Source: Wolfiporia cocos
Taxonomy: Eukaryota > Basidiomycota > Agaricomycetes > Polyporales > Phaeolaceae
Direction of reading: 5' to 3'
Assembly: GCA_029448655.1 (NCBI GenBank)
Contig: JACCLO010000011.1
Coordinates: forward strand, 310,001 to 374,000
Length of the DNA: 64,000 nucleotides
The position numbers and the translations under genes are program-made. Of this stretch, positions 8,773-16,762 are shown in pieces. Below the pieces are notes generated by a model that saw only the letters and a program-made list of their open reading frames with translations, made no database searches and was not told the origin of the DNA. Positions within the stretch are counted from its first letter, which is position 1; each line of letters begins with the position of its first letter.

Positions 8773-10761
8773 ATGTCTTCCACCTCCTCCGTTAGCACCC
8801 CCCTCGCCCCCCGCAAGATGCGCCTCCGCTCAGAAGGCCCGGTGACCCCGGAAGCTGGTCCCTCGGGAACCCAGCAGCTGGTGACACTAGAACACCTCAG
8901 CGAGGAAGAGGAAGAGGAAGAGGAAGAAGAAATGCCGGAGTTCGCTCCCCCGCAAAGGGAATCTCCGACCAACCCCATGGGTACACGCCCAGGCTCCCCC
9001 ATTGCCGGATACCCACCGGCTCGTCGAACTCGCCCTATCGGGCCCGCCACCACCCTGGAATTGGAATTTTCGGGTCCGACACGACAGACCAATGTCGCTG
9101 TCGAGAACAACCTCAAGGCGTACCTTCCTGAGGAGGAACACCACAAGGTGGATGGGTCCATACATGGGCCAATCATCGATGCCGCCGTACAACGAAGTGC
9201 GGCCATAAGCCATGACACCACCGACACCCTAGGTCGAATGGTGCACGCCCGTCTGGAGCGTATCCATGAACGAATCGATTCCCTGGCTGGGCAATCCAGG
9301 GCAATCGAACAGAAGGCCCAAGACGAGCTACACGAAGCGGTCAATTCGGTCCGGAACGAGGTATTGTCCACCATGGTGGACCTCGGCAAGGAACTCCGAC
9401 AGGAGTACACCGCCAAGCTCTCCGAAATGGAGAAGCAGCTCCGAAAGGACTACCGGTCCCGGCTGGACGACCTCGAGGATGCGTTCGCAGAGCGCATGGA
9501 GAAGGTTGACGAGGAACTCCGGAGGATTCGCAAGAATCCCTCCGTTCCCAACCCTCCCGGCGTCCGCACGCCACCGGAAGACTCAGCACCGGCCCCCGGC
9601 AATGCTCAAGCCCGTGCAGCCGAGGCCGCTGCCGCCGCACAAGCTGCAGCCGCTGCCGCAGCAGCCGTCGCCCCGCAGATTCCAGGTCTGCCTCAAAACC
9701 TGAAAATCCCCCCTCCCCCCGAATTCTCCGGGTCATCTGGAAAGGTGACTGCTCAGGAATGGGTGGAGAAGATGGGCCTGTACTTCGGTACGCTCAGGGT
9801 CTACGACGACCATGACCGTATCACCACGGCCCTCTTCCGCGTCACAGGGGACGCATACAAATTTTTCTCGCCTCTCATCAAGAAGGCAGGAAACGGTGAA
9901 CCTCTCGGCACCTGGGAGGACTTCACCAAATCCGTAATGGTGCAATACGGGAAGATGACGGATAAGGAGATAGCTAAAAAGGAAATTCGCGGCTATTACG
10001 GCACGAAGGGCAAGGAACTGGCAGAATCGAACTACTTCAATTACTGCGAACGGTTCCGCACCCTCGGCCGTCTCTCTGAAACCGCCAATGAGACTCTGGT
10101 GTGGGAATTCACCGAGACTCTCCCAGAAAAGGTTAAGGACACCTTAAACGTCCTCGGCAAGACCCCGTTCTTCAAGGCCCCAACCGACATCGAACCCCTC
10201 ATCGACTTCGCCCTGGAAATGTATCAGACATCTTACCCTGACAAGATCAAGGGCTCGATCTTCGAGAAGGCCGGCAAAAAGGACTCGGCCCCTGCCGAAA
10301 AGAAGGAGACGTCCTCCGCTTCTGCAAAGAAGTCGGAGAAAAAGAAGGACAAGGGAAAGGCGCCCGCCAAAGCCCCCGCCGACACCGCCAACGCCGTCTG
10401 CACCTACTGCAAGCAGACAGGACATTACTTCAACAAATGTCCTAAGCTTGCGGCAGACAAGGCTGCGGGAACGTTCGTGCCTGCCGCTCAGCGGGCCGAA
10501 CAACAAAGGGCGAAGGATGCGGCGGCTTCTGACAAGAAGTCCGCTGCTCCTTCGGGTAGTGGAAAGGGACAGGCTTCTGGCAAGAAGCCGTACTCGGCGC
10601 CCCCCGCGGATGGCAAGACGTATCGTGCCCGAACGATCTGGGAAGAAGTGACGGCTGACTCAAGCTCAGCAGGACCCTCGGCCCCCGCCACCACCGTCGC
10701 CAATGTCGGGACCATCTCGGTTCCCCTCGCCCCAACTACACGTCTCGAAGACGTTCTGTGA
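8773..10761 (+). CDS. gag: B2 Gag (662 aa)
   Basis: This is the structural protein of the virus-like particle. In order it has a Ser/Thr-rich start, an acidic Glu run (about residues 44-55), a long charged helical/coiled-coil region (about 150-260), an Ala-rich linker (about 285-305), a capsid-like domain beginning at PPPPEFSG (about 310-480), a Lys/Ala-rich linker, and a CCHC knuckle CTYCKQTGHYFNKC (about 543-556) that should bind RNA. The start is ATG 8773: in B1 and B3 an ATG 14 codons upstream is in frame, but in B2 an indel near 8760 puts it out of frame. The ORF overlaps pol by 59 nt. Confidence 0.95.
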   Translation: MSSTSSVSTPLAPRKMRLRSEGPVTPEAGPSGTQQLVTLEHLSEEEEEEEEEEMPEFAPPQRESPTNPMGTRPGSPIAGYPPARRTRPIGPATTLELEFSGPTRQTNVAVENNLKAYLPEEEHHKVDGSIHGPIIDAAVQRSAAISHDTTDTLGRMVHARLERIHERIDSLAGQSRAIEQKAQDELHEAVNSVRNEVLSTMVDLGKELRQEYTAKLSEMEKQLRKDYRSRLDDLEDAFAERMEKVDEELRRIRKNPSVPNPPGVRTPPEDSAPAPGNAQARAAEAAAAAQAAAAAAAAVAPQIPGLPQNLKIPPPPEFSGSSGKVTAQEWVEKMGLYFGTLRVYDDHDRITTALFRVTGDAYKFFSPLIKKAGNGEPLGTWEDFTKSVMVQYGKMTDKEIAKKEIRGYYGTKGKELAESNYFNYCERFRTLGRLSETANETLVWEFTETLPEKVKDTLNVLGKTPFFKAPTDIEPLIDFALEMYQTSYPDKIKGSIFEKAGKKDSAPAEKKETSSASAKKSEKKKDKGKAPAKAPADTANAVCTYCKQTGHYFNKCPKLAADKAAGTFVPAAQRAEQQRAKDAAASDKKSAAPSGSGKGQASGKKPYSAPPADGKTYRARTIWEEVTADSSSAGPSAPATTVANVGTISVPLAPTTRLEDVL

Positions 10762-13700
10762 AGAACACACCAGCCCCGCAGCGGCTGGGAGTGTACAGCG
10801 CCCCGAAGAAGCGCACCTCTACGAAGAGGCTTCACAGAGACCCCTTATCTTGTGGGAAGATAAGGCGGTCGTACGTCACCCGGTATCCCATCTCGGCATA
10901 TTCGGTAACTCGGCAATGGACTTTGCCCGGAGGACAAGGACACTAGCTACACGTGCCCCTCCTGTAAAATACTTCTACCCTGACCCGCTCGCGCTAAAGT
11001 TTTTCACTTTGTATAATGTACATGGAAACGATTCTCGAGACGACAATAAATCGTTCTCTATCGAAGTGGAACTGTGGGTATATGGAAAGAAAGTCAACGC
11101 CATGGCATTAATCGACACCGGTGCATCAATAAGCGTCATTGATAAGAAACTCGTACATGAGGAAAAGTTAGTCACTCAAAAACTACCTTCGCCTCTCGAG
11201 ATTCGCAATGCCGACGGTACCTCTAATACCGCCGGTAATATCAATATGGCAGTAAAAGCTTATATGGTGCACGAGGAACACAAGTCCACCGAATTCTTGT
11301 ACGTAATGGACGTACAGAATGCGGATGTGATCCTCGGATATGATTGGTTCCTGAAACACAACCCGGACTTCAACTGGCCGGAAGGAACCTTCACATATCG
11401 ATGTACGGAAAAATGCAAACATGGCAAACGGGTTTCGATTTCTGAGGAAGAGGACGAAATCGAACCCCGCAACATCTATCAGATCATCAATGACTTTCCA
11501 ATAGATTTTCTCGGCTTAGAGGAGCCGGAGAATCCCTTTGTCGCTTGGGTGAACACCCTTGACGAAGGAACGGAACTCCTTATCGATGCCATTCAGTCGA
11601 TAACGGAGAAGTCGGATGATGAATTCCTGACAGATGCGGATCTCCAGAAATGGAAATCCTTGGTTCCGGAGGAATACCAGGAGTTTGGTCCCACGGTATT
11701 TTCTCAACGCGCATCCGAAAGGATGCCCGAACGGAAACCATATGACCACGCCATCGACTTCCCCGATGACGCGGTACTACCGCCCCCGAGTAAGGCATAC
11801 AAGATGTCTCCTCAGGAAGCGAACTCGCTAGATCAGTGGATTCAGGAAGAGTTACGGAAGGGCTACATCCGACACTCGAAATCCCCGATCGCGAGCCCGG
11901 TCTTCTTCGTCCCTAAAAAAGACGGCGGAGCCCGAATGGTAGTCGATTACCGGAAAGTAAACGACTTGACCATTAAAAACAGGTACCCTCTCCCACGCAT
12001 AGACGAGCTTGTCGATAAACTTAGCCAGGCTTCGATATTTACGAAGCTCGACTTGTGTTGGGGTTACAACAACGTAAGAATCAAGGAGGGAGATGAATGG
12101 AAGACCGCATTCATTACGCCTAACGGCCTTTATGAAGCTGTAGTCATGTACTTCGGTTTTTGTAATGCACCCAGCACATTCCAACACATGATGAACGATA
12201 TCCTAGGTGACCTTATCAGAGAAGGAAAGGTCATTGTCTACCTAGACGACATCCTTGTGTTTGGAAACGACTTGCTGGAACACCGTCGTATTGTCAAGCA
12301 AGTATTACAAATCTTACAAGACAACGACTTGTTCGCGAAGCCTGAAAAGTGCTTCTTTGAACAAAGCAGTATTGAATACCTGGGAATGATCATTTCCAAA
12401 GGAAAAGTCGAAATGGACCCTAAGAAGGTAGCCGGCGTTATGGACTGGCCTACACCTGCCAAGGTGAAGGACGTCCAGGCCTTTGTTGGCTTCGCCAACT
12501 ACTACCGGCGGTTCATTAAAGACTTCTCCAAAGTGGTTAAGCCGTTAACCGAACTGTCCAAGAAAAACACGCAGTGGAATTGGGGACCCGAACAAGCGGA
12601 AGCCTTCCAAACTCTCAAGGAAGCTTTCACATCGGCTCCAATACTCCGGATCCCAGATCAGGAGTCCCCGTTCCGCGTGGAAGCGGATTCTTCCGATTAC
12701 GCAACTGGTGCAGTGCTATCACAATACTCTTCAGAGGATAAGCTCTGGCACCCGGTAGCCTTTTACTCGAAATCTCTATCAGCACCCGAAAGGAACTATG
12801 AGATTTACGATAAGGAGTTGCTCGCAATCATCCGCGCTCTAGAGGAATGGAGACATTACCTCGAAGGACATCCACACAAATTTGAAGTATGGTCGGATCA
12901 TCTCAATCTGACATATTTCAAATCGGCACAACGGCTAACCCGGAGACAGGCACGTTGGAGTCTTTACCTGACAAGGTTCAACTTCACCATGTGCCACAAA
13001 CCCGGTAAAACAATGCTCACGGCTGACCCTCTGTCACGGAGGCCAGACCATGAAGAGGGGGTGGAACTCGACAATCGCGATCAAATTTTGCTGAAACCGG
13101 AATACTTTACGGTTAGGGCGCTAGAAGCGTCACAGCAGGAGATACAATCAGGCGACGAGGACCTTCTCAGACAAATCCGACAAGCCCTCATGGACGATCA
13201 GATTACCAAAGATTACCAGGAACTACTGAAAAGTGGTCCCAAGGAATTCGGTAAAGATCTCCAGGAATGGAACATGGAGGCCGGATTACTCCTCAGACGA
13301 GGAAAAGTGTACGTTCCAAAAGAGCCTAAGGAATTGCGCACGAAGATTCTGGAGTTACATCATGACCATGTGACTGCCGGACACTTCGGACGATGGAAGA
13401 CCTATGAACTTCTATCACGTAATTACTGGTGGCCTGGAATGACCACGATGGTAAAGCAATACGTGGAAGGTTGTGACACATGTCAACGCATGAAGAACCA
13501 CAACCAGACCCCGTACGGACCCCTGCAACCGCTCCCAGTTCCGGAAGCACCTTGGGACACCGTCACAATTGACCTTATCGTCCACCTACCACCCAGCGGC
13601 GAATTGAAACAATTCAATGCTATTATGGTAATAGTGGACCGGCTTACCAAACGAGCACACTTCATTCCCACGTCAGACAAGATAACGGCAAAAGAATTAG

Positions 13701-15238
13701 CGAACCTCCTGTACCTTCGGATTTATCCGAACCACGGACTTCCGAAACAAATCATTTCGGATAGAGGCCCGCAATTCGCAGCTGCCTTATTCAAGGGATG
13801 GTGTGAGCAATTGGGAATCCAACGGTCAATGACAACCGCCTATCACCCGCAAGCGGATGGCCAGACGGAGAGAGTTAACCAGATCCTAGAACAATATCTT
13901 AGATGTTACATCGATGTTATTCAAAAGGATAACTGGTCATGGTTTCTCCCAACGGCTGAATTCGCGTACAACAACGCGGCTAGTGAGACAACAAAGAATA
14001 GCCCATTCTTTGTCGAACTAGGAAGGCACCCTAATGCAGGACCTACAAATTTACGTCCAACACCATACACGGACCTAAATATCATTGCTTACGAACGATG
14101 GTCAGCACAAGAACAAGCTAAGGCAGCCATGAAACTGGCTGCTGAACGCTGGTCTTGGTATTATGATCAACATAAGCGCTCGGTACCGTTTAAAGTCGGC
14201 GACAAAGTTCTCGTTGACGCCCGTAGCTGGCAAGACTCCGAAAGAAGTCTTAGTCCACGCTATTTGGGACCATTTAGGATAATTGAACAATTATCTCCGG
14301 TCACCTTTAGGGTACACATGGACGAGCAATACAGGGCCTATCACCCAGTATTTCACGCTTCCAAGTTGGTCATGTACAAGGACCCTGTGCATCAGAAGAA
14401 ACCAGAGCCTCAACCAGAAATGGTCGATGGCGAGGAATTATGGGAAGTCGAGAAGATCTTAGATCATCGTCTCCGTGCAGGAAGAGTTGAATACAGAATC
14501 CGATGGAAAGGGTTCGGTATCAATGACGACTCCTGGGTACGCGAAGCCGATCTCGACACGGCATACGACATTCTGCAGGAATACAAGGCTTCACATGCCA
14601 TTCCAATGCAGGACGTCCCCCTCAGGCGATCAGCTAGAAGGAAAGAAGCAGTTCATGTCTTCGACCCTGACAGCGACGACTGGGAAGCCGACGAATGCAC
14701 GTGGCCAGACGACTGGCCGCAGTATCGCGAAGAATTTGCGAAGGATCCTAAGCAGCGCATGGTTAGACACCCCGACGGGGGATGGATGTCAGCGGACATT
14801 AACCAAAATGCGGATTTGAAAATCGTAGTCGGTGAAGGCGGCCGAATGCCGGAAAAGGGAACCAAGGACTCGGTTGGGTTTGACCTGTACACTGCAACAG
14901 GCGACGTTCTGCCAGCTCACGGGCAGACAGAATACAACACCAAACTGAAGATCCAGGTACCTTTCGGCACTTACGGACGTATCGCCCCCCGCTCTAGTCT
15001 CGCACGCAAAGGCATAGACGTAATGGGTGGCGTCATCGACCACGATTATCAAGGCGAAGTAATCATCATTCTCCGGAATCACTCCGGCATATCTATCGAT
15101 ATTCGGGCCGGTGATAAGATTGCCCAGCTCATCTGCGAAGTTGCTAAGGACCCGCACATTACGCTACACGGAAAATCTTACTTTGAAAAGATTAAATCCG
15201 AGCGCGGTACTGGTGGTTTCGGCTCCACAGGAAAGTAA
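10703..15238 (+). CDS. pol: B2 Pol: protease-RT-RNase H-integrase-chromodomain-dUTPase (1511 aa)
   Basis: The order of domains and motifs is: aspartic protease (DTGA, about residue 138); reverse transcriptase (about 380-560, YLDD about 512); RNase H (Asp in EADSSD about 660, SDHLNL about 729); integrase with HHCC zinc finger (about 885-926) and DD35E triad (about 956, 1019, 1054); chromodomain (about 1249-1298); and a trimeric-type dUTPase (about 1385-1511) with motifs I GFDLYTA, II PRSSLARKG, III VIDHDYQGEV, IV GDKIAQLI and V RGTGGFGSTG. Pol lies in the +1 frame relative to gag with a 59-nt overlap, so it is expressed by +1 frameshifting or by its own ATG at 10703. One oddity: after RT motif A (LDL) a Cys (codon TGT near 12055) replaces the Arg present in B3 and in element C. 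This may weaken the enzyme. Confidence 0.97.
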   Translation: MSGPSRFPSPQLHVSKTFCEEHTSPAAAGSVQRPEEAHLYEEASQRPLILWEDKAVVRHPVSHLGIFGNSAMDFARRTRTLATRAPPVKYFYPDPLALKFFTLYNVHGNDSRDDNKSFSIEVELWVYGKKVNAMALIDTGASISVIDKKLVHEEKLVTQKLPSPLEIRNADGTSNTAGNINMAVKAYMVHEEHKSTEFLYVMDVQNADVILGYDWFLKHNPDFNWPEGTFTYRCTEKCKHGKRVSISEEEDEIEPRNIYQIINDFPIDFLGLEEPENPFVAWVNTLDEGTELLIDAIQSITEKSDDEFLTDADLQKWKSLVPEEYQEFGPTVFSQRASERMPERKPYDHAIDFPDDAVLPPPSKAYKMSPQEANSLDQWIQEELRKGYIRHSKSPIASPVFFVPKKDGGARMVVDYRKVNDLTIKNRYPLPRIDELVDKLSQASIFTKLDLCWGYNNVRIKEGDEWKTAFITPNGLYEAVVMYFGFCNAPSTFQHMMNDILGDLIREGKVIVYLDDILVFGNDLLEHRRIVKQVLQILQDNDLFAKPEKCFFEQSSIEYLGMIISKGKVEMDPKKVAGVMDWPTPAKVKDVQAFVGFANYYRRFIKDFSKVVKPLTELSKKNTQWNWGPEQAEAFQTLKEAFTSAPILRIPDQESPFRVEADSSDYATGAVLSQYSSEDKLWHPVAFYSKSLSAPERNYEIYDKELLAIIRALEEWRHYLEGHPHKFEVWSDHLNLTYFKSAQRLTRRQARWSLYLTRFNFTMCHKPGKTMLTADPLSRRPDHEEGVELDNRDQILLKPEYFTVRALEASQQEIQSGDEDLLRQIRQALMDDQITKDYQELLKSGPKEFGKDLQEWNMEAGLLLRRGKVYVPKEPKELRTKILELHHDHVTAGHFGRWKTYELLSRNYWWPGMTTMVKQYVEGCDTCQRMKNHNQTPYGPLQPLPVPEAPWDTVTIDLIVHLPPSGELKQFNAIMVIVDRLTKRAHFIPTSDKITAKELANLLYLRIYPNHGLPKQIISDRGPQFAAALFKGWCEQLGIQRSMTTAYHPQADGQTERVNQILEQYLRCYIDVIQKDNWSWFLPTAEFAYNNAASETTKNSPFFVELGRHPNAGPTNLRPTPYTDLNIIAYERWSAQEQAKAAMKLAAERWSWYYDQHKRSVPFKVGDKVLVDARSWQDSERSLSPRYLGPFRIIEQLSPVTFRVHMDEQYRAYHPVFHASKLVMYKDPVHQKKPEPQPEMVDGEELWEVEKILDHRLRAGRVEYRIRWKGFGINDDSWVREADLDTAYDILQEYKASHAIPMQDVPLRRSARRKEAVHVFDPDSDDWEADECTWPDDWPQYREEFAKDPKQRMVRHPDGGWMSADINQNADLKIVVGEGGRMPEKGTKDSVGFDLYTATGDVLPAHGQTEYNTKLKIQVPFGTYGRIAPRSSLARKGIDVMGGVIDHDYQGEVIIILRNHSGISIDIRAGDKIAQLICEVAKDPHITLHGKSYFEKIKSERGTGGFGSTGK

Positions 15239-15264
15239 TCGTTCCATTAGGGACAATGAAACCT

Positions 15265-15277
15265 GAAGAGGGGGTAA
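15265..15277 (+). promoter_or_regulatory. B2 polypurine tract
   Basis: GAAGAGGGGGTAA lies directly before the 3' LTR. The same tract precedes the 3' LTRs of B3, and a close variant that of element C. It is the expected plus-strand primer. Confidence 0.85.
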
Positions 15278-15976
15278 TGTCACAGATTTGTGACATGCCA
15301 CTATTTTTCCCGTATTTTTACCTATTTATCTGGTATTTCTACGACCTTGTAGACATTTACGCTGCTAAGCGCCCGTCTACACGTACACGCAACCAAACAA
15401 CACGTACACAACGCGGTATACGTCCACCTGTCATAACAACACGTACATAATACGCCCGTACGCGTCAATGACTCAGCGGACTAACCTCCGGTGTCACGCG
15501 CCTTACTCATATCCCGATACCGGGCTATGTCAGTACAATTGGATAAGCGGCCCGCTCGTTATCACATGCCAATGCCCTTACGATTACTCATATCCCGATA
15601 CCGGTATATAAGAATCACATGCATGGCTTACTAACGTAGTTACAGCCACTTCCACAACATGGACCTACGGTCCAAACAAACGATCTTACTGGTGCGGCCA
15701 TTACCGGCGCACATGGTCTACTGTAGTTTACGACTTAACCATATTAGTTATGTCTGCGCACAGACCACCTTCATGTTTGGCTCCCTTACCGGTAACCAAA
15801 CAAAGCATGTATATAAGTAGGGCTATCACTGCGGATAAGCCTTAGATTTGTTCTCTGCATTCGCACAGTTACATACCATCTCTGCTTGCGCCCACTAGCC
15901 TCCTCACCAACCTTCTGCAACATCTTCAAGTCGCCTATAAGGTTATAGTGTGAGTCCCACAGTCTAGTCTGTGTCA
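15278..15976 (+). repeat. B2 3' LTR
   Basis: It is 699 bp and appears identical to the 5' LTR. It is followed by the CCTGT target duplication. Confidence 0.96.
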
Positions 15977-16226
15977 CCTGTCTCTTGCGTGCAGGGTCCT
16001 CGACGACAAAGCCTGCTGCGTCCTACTTGGGTGTGGGGGCCTCTATTCATTGCATCCATTCTGTCTCTACTCCTTTACCTGCTAGTCTGGGCAATACGGC
16101 AGGGCTCCTCAATAGGAACGCCTTCTTGTTCTCCGCCACTAGGAGGGTGAGGGGCTTTAGGTGTTAGGGATGGGGTGGATATAGAGGTTCCCCGCTGGGG
16201 CGGGTGGCACGGTGGTTACCGTGACA
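15977..16226 (+). mobile_element. LTR-D second copy, right part
   Basis: This continues the LTR-D interrupted by B2 and matches about 4445-4727 of the first LTR-D, with some short deletions. It ends ...TTACCGTGACA, equivalent to CGTGTCA in the first copy. Confidence 0.82.
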
Positions 16227-16310
16227 ACCTCCAGCGACGGTTTTCAAGCCTAGAAATCGGAATAATAATCGCAAAAATAAGGGAAAAATCACAATATATT
16301 TCTTGTGACA
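16227..16310 (-). mobile_element. Inverted fragment of LTR-D 5' end
   Basis: The reverse complement matches the first ~90 bp of LTR-D at 4067. It touches the end of the forward LTR-D copy on one side and an inverted LTR-B fragment on the other. This implies rearrangement or recombination between elements. Confidence 0.8.
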
Positions 16311-16755
16311 CAGTAGACCATGTGCGCCGGTAATGGCCGCACCAGTAAGATTGTGTGTTTGGACCGTGGGTCCATGTTGTGGAGGTGGCGTTGCTACGTT
16401 AGTAAGCCATGCACGTGATAACTATATACCGGTATCGGGATATGAGTAATACTAAGGGCATTGGCTTGTGATAACGAACGGGCCGCTTATCCAATTGTAC
16501 TGACATAGCCCGGTATTGGGATATGAGTAAAGCGCGTGACACCGGAGGTTAGTCCGCTGAGTCATTGACGCGTACAAACGTGTTATGTACGTGTTGTTAT
16601 GACAAGTGGACGTATACCGTGTTGCGTACGTGTTGTTTGGTTGCGTGTACGTGTAGACGGGCGCTTAGCAGCGTAAATGTCTACAAGGTCGTAGAAATAC
16701 CAGATAAATAGGTAAAAATACGGAAAAAATAGTGGCATGTCCCAAATCTGTGACA
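16311..16755 (-). mobile_element. LTR-B fragment, inverted
   Basis: This covers about the first 445 bp of LTR-B in reverse orientation, ending in CAAATCTGTGACA at 16755. The promoter-proximal 3' part is missing. It has more differences than the B2/B3 LTRs, so it is older. Confidence 0.88.
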
Positions 16756-16762
16756 CGGGTCA

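Larger units (their letters stand above)
5987..15976 (+). mobile_element. B2: complete family-B Ty3/gypsy chromovirus (9990 bp)
   Basis: Two 699-bp LTRs (5987-6685, 15278-15976) that look identical flank an internal region with three ORFs: ORF1, gag and pol. The element is bounded by the 5-bp target duplication CCTGT (5982-5986, 15977-15981). Pol carries a chromodomain and ends in a dUTPase. All ORFs are full length, and the LTR identity suggests very recent insertion. It landed in an LTR-D. Confidence 0.97.

Noticed and set aside
14850..15238. dUTPase as a separate host gene read into pol
   Set aside because: The frame is continuous with integrase and chromodomain in both B2 and B3, and the same fusion occurs in A2.
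15256..15450. 64-aa ORF across the B2 polypurine tract and LTR start
   Set aside because: It starts after the pol stop and reads into repeat sequence; there is no sign it is expressed. Its likeness to the end of element C Pol comes from shared tract and LTR sequence.
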